Below are positions 1-7,670 of a stretch of 23,907 nt of DNA, piece after piece. Position 1 is the stretch's first letter, and every line of letters starts with the position of its first letter. The notes under the pieces are model-generated. The model made no database searches. It had not been told where the DNA came from and worked only from the letters and a program-made list of their open reading frames with translations. The translations under genes were made by a program, and so were the position numbers. This DNA comes from JAITWN01 sp964384095 (GTDB lineage Bacteria; Pseudomonadota; Gammaproteobacteria; SZUA-140): positions 1 through 23,907 of the forward strand of contig CAYLKC010000023.1 in the NCBI GenBank assembly GCA_964384095.1. The letters run 5' to 3'.

Positions 1-1031
1 CGATCATCCGCGACCTCGCCGATACGTCGCTGAAGATGACGCGCGAGCAGGAACTGAAAAAGGTGCGCCGCCAGGCCGAAGACCTCGCCGAGGATCGCAT
101 CCTCGATATCCTGCTGCCGCCGGCGCGCGGCCGCGAACCGGGGCCCGAAGAAGGCGCGACGCGGCAGAAGTTCCGCAAGAAGCTGCGCGAGAAGGAACTC
201 GATGACAAGGAGATCGAGGTCGAGCTCAACATGGCCCCGGTCGGCGTCGAGATCATGGCCCCGCCCGGCATGGAAGAGATGAGCGGCCAGCTGCAGAGCA
301 TGTTCCAGAATCTCGCCGGTCAGCGCACGCGCAAGCGCAAGCTGCCGATCCGGCAGGCCTTCAAGCTGCTCGTCGATGAAGAGGCGGGCAAGCTGATCAA
401 TGAGGAGGACATCAAGCAGCGCGCCATCGAAAACGTCGAGCAGAACGGTATCGTCTTCCTCGACGAGATCGACAAGATCACCCGCCGCGCCGACAGCCAC
501 GGCGGTCCCGATGTCTCCCGCGAGGGCGTGCAGCGCGATCTGCTCCCGCTGGTCGAGGGTTGCACGGTCAGCACCAAGCTCGGCATGATCAGGAGCGACC
601 ATGTGCTGTTCATTGCCTCGGGCGCCTTTCATTTGAGCAAGCCGTCCGACCTGATCCCGGAACTGCAGGGTCGACTGCCGATCCGCGTCGAACTGGATGC
701 CCTGACGGTCGGTGATTTCGTCCGCATCCTGACCGAACCCGACGCCTCGCTGACCGAACAGTACCGGGCGCTGATGGCGACCGAAAGCGTCGACATCGGC
801 TTCACCAAAGACGGCATCGCGCGCATCGCCGAGATCGCCTGGCACGTCAACGAGACCTCCGAGAATATCGGCGCACGACGGCTGCACACGGTCATGGAGC
901 GCGTCATGGAGACCCTGTCGTACGAGGCCTCGGACCAGCCTGGCCAGCAGGTCACGATCGATGCCGCGTACGTCAACAAGCACCTCGGCAAACTGCTCGA
1001 GAACGAAGACCTGACCCGCTACATCCTTTAG
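1..1031 (+). CDS. hslU: ATP-dependent protease ATPase subunit HslU (3' part)
   Basis: This is the C-terminal part of HslU (ClpY), the AAA+ unfoldase that feeds substrates into the HslV peptidase in the cytoplasm. The frame is open from base 3, and 342 residues are visible. About 100 N-terminal residues, including the Walker A loop and pore motif, lie outside the window; the family length is about 440-450. What is visible: the end of the N-terminal AAA part (IIRDLADTSLKM), the inserted I domain rich in charged residues, Walker B (IVFLDEIDKI), the sensor 1 region (HVLFIASGAF), the box ELQGRLPIRVEL, the sensor 2 GARRLHTVMER and the conserved C-terminal tail ending in RYIL, which in the family contacts HslV. 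The DUF971 gene follows after 6 bases, so co-transcription is likely. hslV would be expected just upstream. Identification is secure. Confidence 0.97.
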   Translation, partial: IIRDLADTSLKMTREQELKKVRRQAEDLAEDRILDILLPPARGREPGPEEGATRQKFRKKLREKELDDKEIEVELNMAPVGVEIMAPPGMEEMSGQLQSMFQNLAGQRTRKRKLPIRQAFKLLVDEEAGKLINEEDIKQRAIENVEQNGIVFLDEIDKITRRADSHGGPDVSREGVQRDLLPLVEGCTVSTKLGMIRSDHVLFIASGAFHLSKPSDLIPELQGRLPIRVELDALTVGDFVRILTEPDASLTEQYRALMATESVDIGFTKDGIARIAEIAWHVNETSENIGARRLHTVMERVMETLSYEASDQPGQQVTIDAAYVNKHLGKLLENEDLTRYIL

Positions 1032-1037
1032 ACCGCC

Positions 1038-1433
1038 ATGACCGCGAAACCGAGGCCCACCGACATCCGCCTGCACCAGAAATCGCGCGTGCTCGAGATC
1101 CTGTTCGACGACGGCGCGGGCTTTCGCCTGCCCTGCGAGTACCTGCGCGTCTACTCGCCGTCCGCCGAGGTGCGCGGTCACGGCCCCGGCCAGGAAGTGC
1201 TGCAACTCGGCAAGGAGAACGTGAATATACGCGCAATCGAGCCGGTCGGCAGTTACGCGGTCAAGCTGGTCTTCGACGACGGTCACGATACCGGCCTGTA
1301 TTCCTGGGAACTGCTTTACAAGCTCGGCGTCCGCCAGGACGAGCTGTGGGCGGAATATCTCGACCGCCTGCGCCAGGCCGGCCACGAACGCCGCGCAGAC
1401 AGTGATGCCGCAGGGGCGCAAACGAGCTCATGA
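1038..1433 (+). CDS. DUF971 / GBBH-like N-terminal domain protein
   Basis: A 131-residue protein made of a single DUF971 domain, the fold found at the N-terminus of gamma-butyrobetaine hydroxylases. Recognisable segments are the opening strand (DIRLHQKSRVLEILFDDG), the FRLPCEYLRVYSPSAE motif and the closing VKLVFDDGHDTGLYSWELLYKLG. As a stand-alone protein it has no oxygenase domain, and its function is not established; a role in iron-sulphur or metal handling has been suggested for relatives, which I cannot support from sequence. It lies between hslU (6-base gap) and ubiE (4-base overlap), an arrangement common in gammaproteobacteria. No obvious ribosome-binding site precedes the ATG, so translation may depend on coupling to hslU. 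Confidence 0.9.
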   Translation: MTAKPRPTDIRLHQKSRVLEILFDDGAGFRLPCEYLRVYSPSAEVRGHGPGQEVLQLGKENVNIRAIEPVGSYAVKLVFDDGHDTGLYSWELLYKLGVRQDELWAEYLDRLRQAGHERRADSDAAGAQTSS

Positions 1434-2194
1434 GCACGCCGCCCCCACCGGAATCCGGATCGACGCACTTCGGCTACGAAGAGGTCGCCGTCGACGAGAA
1501 GGCGCGCCGCGTCAAGGGCGTCTTTGATTCGGTCGCCCGCCGCTACGACCTGATGAATGACCTGATGTCGTTCGGCATCCACCGCATCTGGAAGCGCATC
1601 GCCACCGAGTTCGCCGGCGTGCGCCCCGGAGACCGCGTGCTCGATCTCGCCGCCGGCACCGGCGATCTGACCGAACGCTTCTCCCGGCGCGTCGGCCGGG
1701 ACGGGCTCATCATCTCTTCAGACATCAACGAATCGATGCTCGGGATCGGTCGCGACCGCGCGCTCGATCGCGGCATCGCCGGCAATGTGATCCATGTCCT
1801 TGCCGACGCCGAGCGCCTGCCGTTCGCCGACAACAGCTTCGCCTGCGCGACGATCGCGTTCGGGCTGCGCAACGTGACCGACAAGGACCGCGCGCTGGCG
1901 TCCATCCATCGCGTGCTGAAGCCGGGCGGCAAGCTGCTGGTGCTCGAATTCTCGCGCCCGACGCTGGCGCCGATCAGCCGCCTCTACGAGGCCTATTCGT
2001 TCCGGCTGCTGCCGCTGCTGGGGCGGTTCGTCGTCAATGACGAAAGCAGCTATCGCTATCTCGCCGAATCGATCCGAGTCCACCCGGACCAGGATACGCT
2101 GCGCGGCATGATGGCGCAGGCCGGCTTCGAGCGCTGTGATTACCTGAATCTGTCCGCAGGCATCGTTGCCCTGCACTACGGCTACAAGACCTAG
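1430..2194 (+). CDS. ubiE: Ubiquinone/menaquinone biosynthesis C-methyltransferase UbiE
   Basis: A 254-residue SAM-dependent C-methyltransferase acting on 2-polyprenyl-6-methoxy-1,4-benzoquinol in ubiquinone synthesis and, where present, on demethylmenaquinol. The family signature around residues 39-55 (YDLMNDLMSFGIHRIWK) and the SAM-binding motif I at 70-80 (VLDLAAGTGDL) are intact. Later motifs ATIAFGLRNVTD and KPGGKLLVLEFSRP are also typical. Length is close to the usual 251. The ATG overlaps the stop of the DUF971 gene (ATGA), implying translational coupling, and ubiJ follows after 36 bases, so this begins the ubiE-ubiJ-ubiB set. The roughly 20-residue N-terminus before the first conserved block is variable in the family and fits this start. 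Confidence 0.97.
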   Translation: MSTPPPPESGSTHFGYEEVAVDEKARRVKGVFDSVARRYDLMNDLMSFGIHRIWKRIATEFAGVRPGDRVLDLAAGTGDLTERFSRRVGRDGLIISSDINESMLGIGRDRALDRGIAGNVIHVLADAERLPFADNSFACATIAFGLRNVTDKDRALASIHRVLKPGGKLLVLEFSRPTLAPISRLYEAYSFRLLPLLGRFVVNDESSYRYLAESIRVHPDQDTLRGMMAQAGFERCDYLNLSAGIVALHYGYKT

Positions 2195-2230
2195 ACGCAG
2201 CGCCGGCGTCGTGATCACGGGAAACGGCCT

Positions 2231-2890
2231 GTGGGCATCGGGAATACACTGAAACAATCGGCGCTGGACGGCCTCGAACGCACGCTGAATGCCGTGCTGC
2301 GGATGGACCCGGACTATCGCCGACGCCTCGCGCCGCTGGCCGGGAAGCTGATCGAGCTGCATATCCGTGGTCCCGAACTGCGTCTCTTCCTGGCACCGGA
2401 GCCGGACGCCCTCCGCCTGCTGGCTGAAGTCGCGCGCACCCCCGATACGACGATCGCCGGTTCCCCGCTCGGACTGCTGCGCAATGCGATCAGCCGCGAC
2501 CCGCGCCGGGAGATGTTCGCCGGAGACGCCGAAATCAGCGGTGACGCCGAAACCGGCAGCCGGGTCAAGCAACTGCTCGATGACCTCGATATCGACTGGG
2601 AGGAACAGCTGTCGCGCCTGGTTGGCGATGTCGCCGCGCACCAGGCTGGCAACCTTGCCCGCGACCTGCGGCGCTGGTCCGGCGAGGGCCGCGACAGCCT
2701 CGAGCGCAACGTCGAGGAATGGCTGCACGAGGAAAGCCGGCTGTTACCGGCACGCGCCGAGGTCGAGCGCTTTCTCACCGAGGTCGACGTGGCGCGCGCC
2801 GACGGCGACCGCCTCGAACAGCGTGTGCGCAGGCTCGAGCAGGCCATCTCATCGCGCAGCACCGGCGAACGCGGCGCTCCGGCCCCATGA
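2231..2890 (+). CDS. ubiJ: Ubiquinone biosynthesis accessory factor UbiJ (SCP2 domain)
   Basis: A 219-residue protein with an N-terminal SCP2-like lipid-binding domain (about residues 10-110, including LAPLAGKLIELHIRG and the GDAEISGDAETG segment) and a C-terminal coiled-coil tail rich in Glu and Arg. In the family, UbiJ binds polyprenylated ubiquinone intermediates and helps organise the soluble Ubi complex together with UbiK. The position between ubiE and ubiB is the classical gammaproteobacterial one and settles the assignment even though the sequence is poorly conserved. The best start is GTG at 2231: it includes the whole N-terminal helix (MGIGNTLKQSALDGLERTLN), and no ATG lies closer to it. 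ubiB starts 18 bases after the stop. Confidence 0.88.
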   Translation: MGIGNTLKQSALDGLERTLNAVLRMDPDYRRRLAPLAGKLIELHIRGPELRLFLAPEPDALRLLAEVARTPDTTIAGSPLGLLRNAISRDPRREMFAGDAEISGDAETGSRVKQLLDDLDIDWEEQLSRLVGDVAAHQAGNLARDLRRWSGEGRDSLERNVEEWLHEESRLLPARAEVERFLTEVDVARADGDRLEQRVRRLEQAISSRSTGERGAPAP

Positions 2891-2908
2891 GCCCGGAGCG
2901 CTGACAGG

Positions 2909-4555
2909 ATGATCCATCCCGCCCAGATCCTGCGGATCGTCCACATCAACTATGTCCTGGTCAAACACGGACTCGACGAGATCATACTCGCGACCCATCT
3001 GTTCCGGCCCGTGCGTTTCGTGCTGTATCTGCTGCCCTGGCACTGGTTTCGGCGCAGTGACGAACCGCGTGCGGTGCGCGTACGCAAGGCGCTGGAGGAA
3101 CTCGGTCCGATCTTCGTCAAGTTCGGACAGATTCTCTCGACCCGCCGCGACCTGCTGCCCGATGATCTCGCAATCGAGCTTGCCCGCCTGCAGGACCACG
3201 TGCCGCCGTTTCCCGGCGCGGTCGCGCGCCGGATCATCGAGGAGGCCTACGACCAGCCGCTGAACGAGGTGTTTGCCGCCTTCGACGAGACGCCACTGGC
3301 GTCGGCGTCGATCGCCCAGGTCCATGTCGCGACGATGCACGATGGCCGCGAGGTCATCGTCAAGGTCGTACGCCCCGGCATCGCGAAGCTGATACGGCGC
3401 GATGTCGCGTTGCTGAAGGTGATCGCGGATCTCGCCGAGCGCTACTGGTCGGAAGGGCCGCGCCTGCGGCCGCGTGAGATCGTCGGCGACTACGAACGGA
3501 CGATCATGGACGAGCTCGACCTGATGCGCGAGGCCGCCAATGCCTCGCAGTTGCGGCGCAACTTCCTCGACTCGCCGATGCTGTACATCCCGGAGGTCTA
3601 CTGGCCGCTGAACCGGACCAATGTCATGGTGATGGAGCGCATCCACGGCACGCCGATCAGCGACATCGAGTCGCTCAGGCGCCAGGACATCGACCTCAAG
3701 CGCCTGTCCGAGCGCGGCGTCGAGATCTTTTTCACCCAGGTATTCCGCCACAACTTCTTCCACGCCGACATGCACCCCGGCAATATCTTCGTGTCGCCCG
3801 AAGGCCGCTATATCGCGGTCGACTTCGGCATCGTCGGCACCCTGAGTGACGAGGACCAGCACTATCTCGCCTGCAACTTCCTCGCCTTCTTCAACCGCGA
3901 CTATCGCAAGGTCGCCGAGCTGCACGTGCAGTCTGGATGGGTGCCACGCGACGTCCGCGTCGACGAGTTCGAATCGGCGATCAGGAGCGTCTGCGAACCG
4001 ATTTTCGAGCGGCCGCTGAAGGACATCTCCTTCGGCCGTCTGCTGCTGCAGCTGTTCCAGGCCGCGCGGCGCTTCGACGCCCAGGTCCAGCCGCAACTGG
4101 TACTGCTGCAGAAGACTCTGCTGAACATCGAGGGTCTCGGCCGCCAGCTCTATCCCGAGCTCGACCTGTGGCAGACCGCGAAGCCGTTCCTGGAGCGCTG
4201 GATGCGCGACAACATCGGCCCGCGCGCATTCCTGAAGAAGGTCCGCGACCGCGGCCCCGACTGGATCTCGCAACTGCCGGACATGGCCGATATGGTCTTC
4301 GAGACGCTGGAACGCATCCGCCAGGAAAGACTGCACGTACAGTGGCGATCGGACCAGATCGACGCGCTCGAGGAGACGATGCGCCGCAATCACCGTCGCC
4401 TGTTCCACGCGATCGCCGGCTCCGCGCTGCTGGTCAGCGCGTCTATCATCGCCGCCGCCGGCCTTGGCGGGCCGGCACTGGCCGGCATCCCCGTCATCGC
4501 CTGGGTCGGCGCAGCGGGCGGCCTCGCGTTGCTGTCCCGAGCCTGGCTGCTGTAA
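2909..4555 (+). CDS. ubiB: Probable ubiquinone biosynthesis protein kinase-like UbiB
   Basis: A 548-residue atypical kinase-like ATPase of the UbiB/ADCK/ABC1 family, needed for ubiquinone synthesis and thought to help extract hydrophobic precursors from the inner membrane. Family hallmarks are present: the KxGQ motif (K71-Q74), the alanine-rich loop in place of the glycine-rich loop (ASASIAQVH, from residue 131), a lysine in VIVKVVRPG (about 152), the catalytic-loop equivalent HADMHPGN (285-292) and DFG (305-307). The C-terminus has two hydrophobic segments (roughly residues 495-548) as the membrane anchor. It lies 18 bases after ubiJ, with GGAG about 10 bases before the ATG. It ends at a compound hairpin repeat and faces yajL tail to tail. 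Confidence 0.97.
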   Translation: MIHPAQILRIVHINYVLVKHGLDEIILATHLFRPVRFVLYLLPWHWFRRSDEPRAVRVRKALEELGPIFVKFGQILSTRRDLLPDDLAIELARLQDHVPPFPGAVARRIIEEAYDQPLNEVFAAFDETPLASASIAQVHVATMHDGREVIVKVVRPGIAKLIRRDVALLKVIADLAERYWSEGPRLRPREIVGDYERTIMDELDLMREAANASQLRRNFLDSPMLYIPEVYWPLNRTNVMVMERIHGTPISDIESLRRQDIDLKRLSERGVEIFFTQVFRHNFFHADMHPGNIFVSPEGRYIAVDFGIVGTLSDEDQHYLACNFLAFFNRDYRKVAELHVQSGWVPRDVRVDEFESAIRSVCEPIFERPLKDISFGRLLLQLFQAARRFDAQVQPQLVLLQKTLLNIEGLGRQLYPELDLWQTAKPFLERWMRDNIGPRAFLKKVRDRGPDWISQLPDMADMVFETLERIRQERLHVQWRSDQIDALEETMRRNHRRLFHAIAGSALLVSASIIAAAGLGGPALAGIPVIAWVGAAGGLALLSRAWLL

Positions 4556-4558
4556 TAG

Positions 4559-4671
4559 CATCCCCCCTTCGCACGCGAAGGGGGGAGAGGGGGGATGCGG
4601 CAGCGTGCCAAGCCATGAATTGACTCGCTGCGCTCGCATCCCCCCTGCCCCCCTTCTGAAGAAGGGGGGAT
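4559..4671. repeat. Compound C6/G6 inverted-repeat element
   Basis: The whole gap between convergent ubiB and yajL is one nested palindromic structure. Hairpin 1 (4562-4585) has 11-bp arms (CCCCCCTTCGC) with a 2-base loop. Hairpin 2 (4648-4669) has 10-bp arms (CCCCCCTTCT). Between them a 12-bp perfect pair AGGGGGGATGCG (4588-4599) / CGCATCCCCCCT (4635-4646) encloses a further GCAGCG/CGCTGC pair. The outer ends (4560-4570 and 4661-4671) are also an 11-bp inverted pair. This resembles the dispersed C-run/G-run hairpin repeats frequent in proteobacterial intergenic regions. There is no U-run after either hairpin in either direction, so a terminator role is only inferred from the convergent setting. 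Confidence 0.8.
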
Positions 4672-5220
4672 TCAGCGCACCAGTCCTGCCTCCACCTTGT
4701 CGCGGGTGGCGCGGCCACTCAGGCGTTCTATCAGTTCGAGTGCAAAATCCATCGCGGTGCCGGGGCCGCGCGAGGTGATGACCTTGCCGTCGACGACGAC
4801 CGCGTCACCGACCACCTCGGTATCCTCCAGATCCATCGCCTCGAGCACGCCCGGAAACGAGGTCGCGCGCCTGCCCCTGAGCAGCCCGGCGTCGGCGAGG
4901 ACCTTCGGCGCGGCGCAGATCGCCGCGGTGTAACCGCCCTGACCGGAGATATCCTTCAGCAATCGGTGAATGCGCTGATCGGCATTCAAGTGATCGGCGC
5001 CCGGCAGACCGCCGGGCAGTACGATCATGTCGAAGCGCTGCGCAAGCACCTGGTCAAGTGTGACATCGGGGATCAATCGGGTACCGCGACTCGCGCGCAC
5101 CGGCCTGTCGTCGAGGCCGGCAGTGATGACTTCGATGCCGGCGCGCCGCAGCAGGTCGATTACCGTGACGGCCTCGAGCTCTTCACAACCTTCGGCAAGG
5201 GGGACCAGGACTGTCGGCAT
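4672..5220 (-). CDS. yajL: DJ-1/PfpI family protein, YajL-like
   Basis: A 182-residue DJ-1 superfamily protein of the YajL/ThiJ branch. Family members have been linked to chaperone, deglycase or glyoxalase III-like activity and to oxidative stress; the exact activity is debated. The opening PTVLVPLAEGCEELEAVT carries the conserved glutamate, and the nucleophile elbow AAICAAPKVL places the reactive cysteine at 102. VLPGG (67-71) is also conserved. I chose the ATG ending at 5220 because GGAGG lies 6 bases upstream on the minus strand and the protein then begins exactly at the family N-terminus; a frame extension to 5241 adds only non-conserved residues. The gene lies 47 bases after yibQ and may be read with it. 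Confidence 0.92.
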   Translation of the reverse strand: MPTVLVPLAEGCEELEAVTVIDLLRRAGIEVITAGLDDRPVRASRGTRLIPDVTLDQVLAQRFDMIVLPGGLPGADHLNADQRIHRLLKDISGQGGYTAAICAAPKVLADAGLLRGRRATSFPGVLEAMDLEDTEVVGDAVVVDGKVITSRGPGTAMDFALELIERLSGRATRDKVEAGLVR

Positions 5221-5267
5221 CGCACACCTCCGTGACCGCAAGCATGACCGGCGAGCGGGCGACGCGA

Positions 5268-6161
5268 TCAGTTCGCGATCGGTGCGGCGCCGGGCCTCGG
5301 CGATTTATTCTCCGCGCTCCAGCGATCGGCTGCAAGCACGACGCCGCCGCGCGGATCCTCGAGTGCCCGGCGACGTTCGATCAGTTCCGAGACCGGCAGC
5401 AGTTCGATGCCTTCGGCGGCCAGGCGATGGAGATTGGCCTCGAGAAAGCTCATCGTCTCCGGATAGGGATGGCCGATCGCGATTGCGGTACCCTGCTCGC
5501 GGGCGCGGCGGACCAGCGCCTCGAACTGGGCCTCGATGAATCCGGGGTCGCGCTGTGCGTCGAGGAAGATGTCGCGGCGAACGCTAGGCAGTTCGTTTTC
5601 AGCGGCAACCGTATGGGCGACGCTGCGGAAGGTGGTGAAGCTGTCGACGAAATAGAGGGCGTCCTGGTGGCCCTTCAACTCTTCCATCAGCCATTGCATG
5701 CGCGCCGGATACTGCGTCAGCAGGCTGCCCATGTGATTGTTGACGCCACGCACATGGGGCACCGCACGCAACCCCTCCTGCACGACGCGGGCGAACTGGC
5801 CGCGGGACATCGTAACGCGCAGTCCGCCGTCATCGAGCGGTCGCGACCCGATGGCCTGCATCGGCAGGTGCAGCATGACCTCCTTGCCACGCACATGGGC
5901 GAGCTGCGCCAGGCGACCGGCGTGCGGGGCCTGGGGCAGAAAGGCGCAGGTCACCGCGCCGTCGAGACCGACCGCGCGCATGTCCTGGTCGATGCGATGA
6001 CCGAGGTCGTCGATGACGATACTGACTGCGGGCGAGACGGCAAAGGCCGGTCCGGCCTGGGCGGGGATCACGCAGGCCAGCGTCAGCATGAGCAGGGAAG
6101 CGAAGGCGCGAACGGCGAGGGTCCGGATGTCACGCTGCGACCGCGCGCGGTCGCCTGTCAT
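5268..6161 (-). CDS. yibQ: Divergent polysaccharide deacetylase family protein (YibQ-like)
   Basis: A 297-residue exported protein with the divergent polysaccharide deacetylase (NodB-like TIM-barrel) domain typical of YibQ. A signal peptide is visible (hydrophobic core FASLLMLTLACVIPAQA near residues 21-37). The domain runs from SIVIDDLGHRIDQD through VMLHLPMQA and GVNNHMGS to the end. Substrate is unknown; YibQ homologues are near-universal neighbours of gpmI-envC and presumably act on periplasmic glycan. I prefer the ATG at 6161. A GTG at 6242 is in frame but has no ribosome-binding site and would make coding sequence of the strong hairpin at 6205-6234. The preceding gene ends 89 bases upstream, with that hairpin in the gap. 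Confidence 0.88.
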   Translation of the reverse strand: MTGDRARSQRDIRTLAVRAFASLLMLTLACVIPAQAGPAFAVSPAVSIVIDDLGHRIDQDMRAVGLDGAVTCAFLPQAPHAGRLAQLAHVRGKEVMLHLPMQAIGSRPLDDGGLRVTMSRGQFARVVQEGLRAVPHVRGVNNHMGSLLTQYPARMQWLMEELKGHQDALYFVDSFTTFRSVAHTVAAENELPSVRRDIFLDAQRDPGFIEAQFEALVRRAREQGTAIAIGHPYPETMSFLEANLHRLAAEGIELLPVSELIERRRALEDPRGGVVLAADRWSAENKSPRPGAAPIAN

Positions 6162-6204
6162 CGGGCTGGCGTGCCTCAAGAATCTTCCTTCAGCCGGCGG
6201 GAAA

Positions 6205-6234
6205 CGGTTCCGCCCCCCTTCGGGGCCGGAACCG
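6205..6234 (-). terminator. Stem-loop between S41 protease gene and yibQ
   Basis: Arms CGGTTCCG and CGGAACCG pair perfectly, and the inner CCCC/GGGG extends the stem to a small GAA loop. On the minus strand it follows the protease stop by about 15 bases and is followed by only three T residues. It could be a partial terminator, an attenuator or an mRNA-stabilising hairpin that lowers yibQ expression relative to upstream genes; the sequence alone does not decide. Confidence 0.5.
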
Positions 6235-6250
6235 GGCAACACCGGCGTTG

Positions 6251-7561
6251 TTACGAGCGTTGCTGAAGGATATACAAGCCCTTGAGCAGATTCAACGCCT
6301 CGTACATATGGTAGTCCTCGAGGGCGAGGTTCGGCTTATCCTTGTCATCCTCCGCCGCCGGACGCTCGCGCTCGCCACGACCGTTGTCGAGGTGACGGCT
6401 GAGATCGGCCTCCTTGACCGCGGCGATGCCGCCGTCCTCGACCGAGGAGATGCGTACATTTTCGAGGCGGATGTCGGGCTCGATGCCATCGGCCTGGATC
6501 GAGCGTCCGGACGGCGTGTAATAGCGCGCCGTCGTCAGCTTCAGCGCACTGCCGTCGCTCATCGGCAGGATGGTCTGCACCGATCCCTTGCCGAAGGTGC
6601 GATCGCCCATGACGATCGCGCGCTTGTGATCCTGCAGCGCGCCGGCGACGATCTCGCTGGCCGAGGCCGAGCCGACATTGACCAGCACGACCATCAGCGC
6701 GTCATCGAGCACATCCTTCGGCGTCGCCTTGAATTCGATGCGCGAATTGTCGCTGCGACCCTCGGTATAGACGATCAGGCCCTCGCGCAGGAACGCGTCG
6801 GAGACGTCGACCGCGGCGTTCAGCACGCCGCCGGGGTTGTTGCGCAGGTCGAGGATGATGCCCTTGAGCTTGCCGCCGTGCTCCTGCTTCAGTGTCTCGA
6901 CCGCCTCGATGAGGTTGTCACCGGTGGCGGACTGGAACTGGGTGATGCGGACGTAACCGAAGCCGTCCTCGAGCATGCGGCTCTTGACGCTCTTGACCTT
7001 GATCACCGCGCGCGTGATCGTCGTCTTGAGCGGACCGTCATGGCCCTCGCGAACGATGGTCAGCGTGATGTCGGTGCCCGGCTTGCCGCGCATGATATCG
7101 ACCGCCTCCTTCAGCGTCAGCCCCTTCACCGGGGTGTCGTTCAGGCGGACGATCATGTCACCGGCCATGACGCCGGCGCGCTGCGCGGGCGTGTCGTCGA
7201 TCGGGGCGATCACCTTGACGAAACCGTCCTCCATGCCGACCTCGATGCCGAGGCCGCCGAATTCACCGGAGGTGCCGACCTGGAGATCCTCGTAGGCCTC
7301 CGCGTCGAGAAAGGCCGAATGCGGGTCGAGGCCGGAGAGCATGCCGCGGACGGCGTTGTCGATCAGGGTGCGGTCGTCGACGTCCTCGACGTAATTGCCC
7401 TTGATGTTCGCAAACACATCGGTGAAGGTGCGCAGCTCCTTGAGCGGCAGCGGGGCCACACCCTGGTCGCGGTTGGCGAACACGCCGTGGCCAATGGTCA
7501 GGGAGACGCCGAGGGTCAGACCGACCGTCAGAATCAGCAGGTTTCTCATCGTGATCTTCAT
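6251..7561 (-). CDS. S41 family C-terminal processing peptidase (CtpA/CtpB-like)
   Basis: A 436-residue periplasmic serine protease of family S41. After a signal anchor (residues 6-28, LLILTVGLTLGVSLTIG) come an N-terminal helical region, a PDZ domain (about 95-180, with GGLGIEVG and the carboxylate-binding region) and the tail-specific protease core. The Ser-Lys dyad is visible as S302 in GSASASEIV and K325 in TFGKGSVQ. ILDLRNNPGG and YYTPSGRSIQADGIEPD are further family motifs. The ATG at 7561 is set by GGAGG 7 bases upstream on the minus strand. It sits between envC and yibQ, as in pseudomonads, whereas in E. coli these two are adjacent. Such proteases trim or degrade cell-wall hydrolases and lipoproteins, so a link to the upstream EnvC activator is plausible. 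Confidence 0.94.
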   Translation of the reverse strand: MKITMRNLLILTVGLTLGVSLTIGHGVFANRDQGVAPLPLKELRTFTDVFANIKGNYVEDVDDRTLIDNAVRGMLSGLDPHSAFLDAEAYEDLQVGTSGEFGGLGIEVGMEDGFVKVIAPIDDTPAQRAGVMAGDMIVRLNDTPVKGLTLKEAVDIMRGKPGTDITLTIVREGHDGPLKTTITRAVIKVKSVKSRMLEDGFGYVRITQFQSATGDNLIEAVETLKQEHGGKLKGIILDLRNNPGGVLNAAVDVSDAFLREGLIVYTEGRSDNSRIEFKATPKDVLDDALMVVLVNVGSASASEIVAGALQDHKRAIVMGDRTFGKGSVQTILPMSDGSALKLTTARYYTPSGRSIQADGIEPDIRLENVRISSVEDGGIAAVKEADLSRHLDNGRGERERPAAEDDKDKPNLALEDYHMYEALNLLKGLYILQQRS

Positions 7562-7608
7562 ATGGCTACCTCCATGACCTGTATCGGCCATGACTCGACT
7601 TCCTATCA

Positions 7609-7637
7609 ATGATTTGACTACTTTACCAGAAATTCAA
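7609..7637 (-). promoter_or_regulatory. Candidate sigma70 promoter for S41 protease gene
   Basis: On the minus strand TTGAAT (7632-7637) and AATCAT (7609-7614) are separated by 17 bases in a locally AT-rich stretch. Each hexamer matches consensus at four or more positions. The predicted start lies about 40 bases before the ATG at 7561. This would let the protease and yibQ be expressed apart from gpmI-envC. Confidence 0.35.
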
Positions 7638-7670
7638 GGTGCAAGAGGCAGGTACGGACGCCCGGCGCGG

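Noticed and set aside
2849..4639. Open frame of 596 codons on the minus strand, antisense to ubiB
   Set aside because: It mirrors the ubiB codons in GC-rich DNA, is rich in Asp, Arg, Gln and Val shadows, resembles no family and has no ribosome-binding site.
6248..7612. Plus-strand frame of 454 codons opposite the S41 protease gene
   Set aside because: A complementary-strand shadow of a clearly identified protease with catalytic residues; composition is that of antisense translation.
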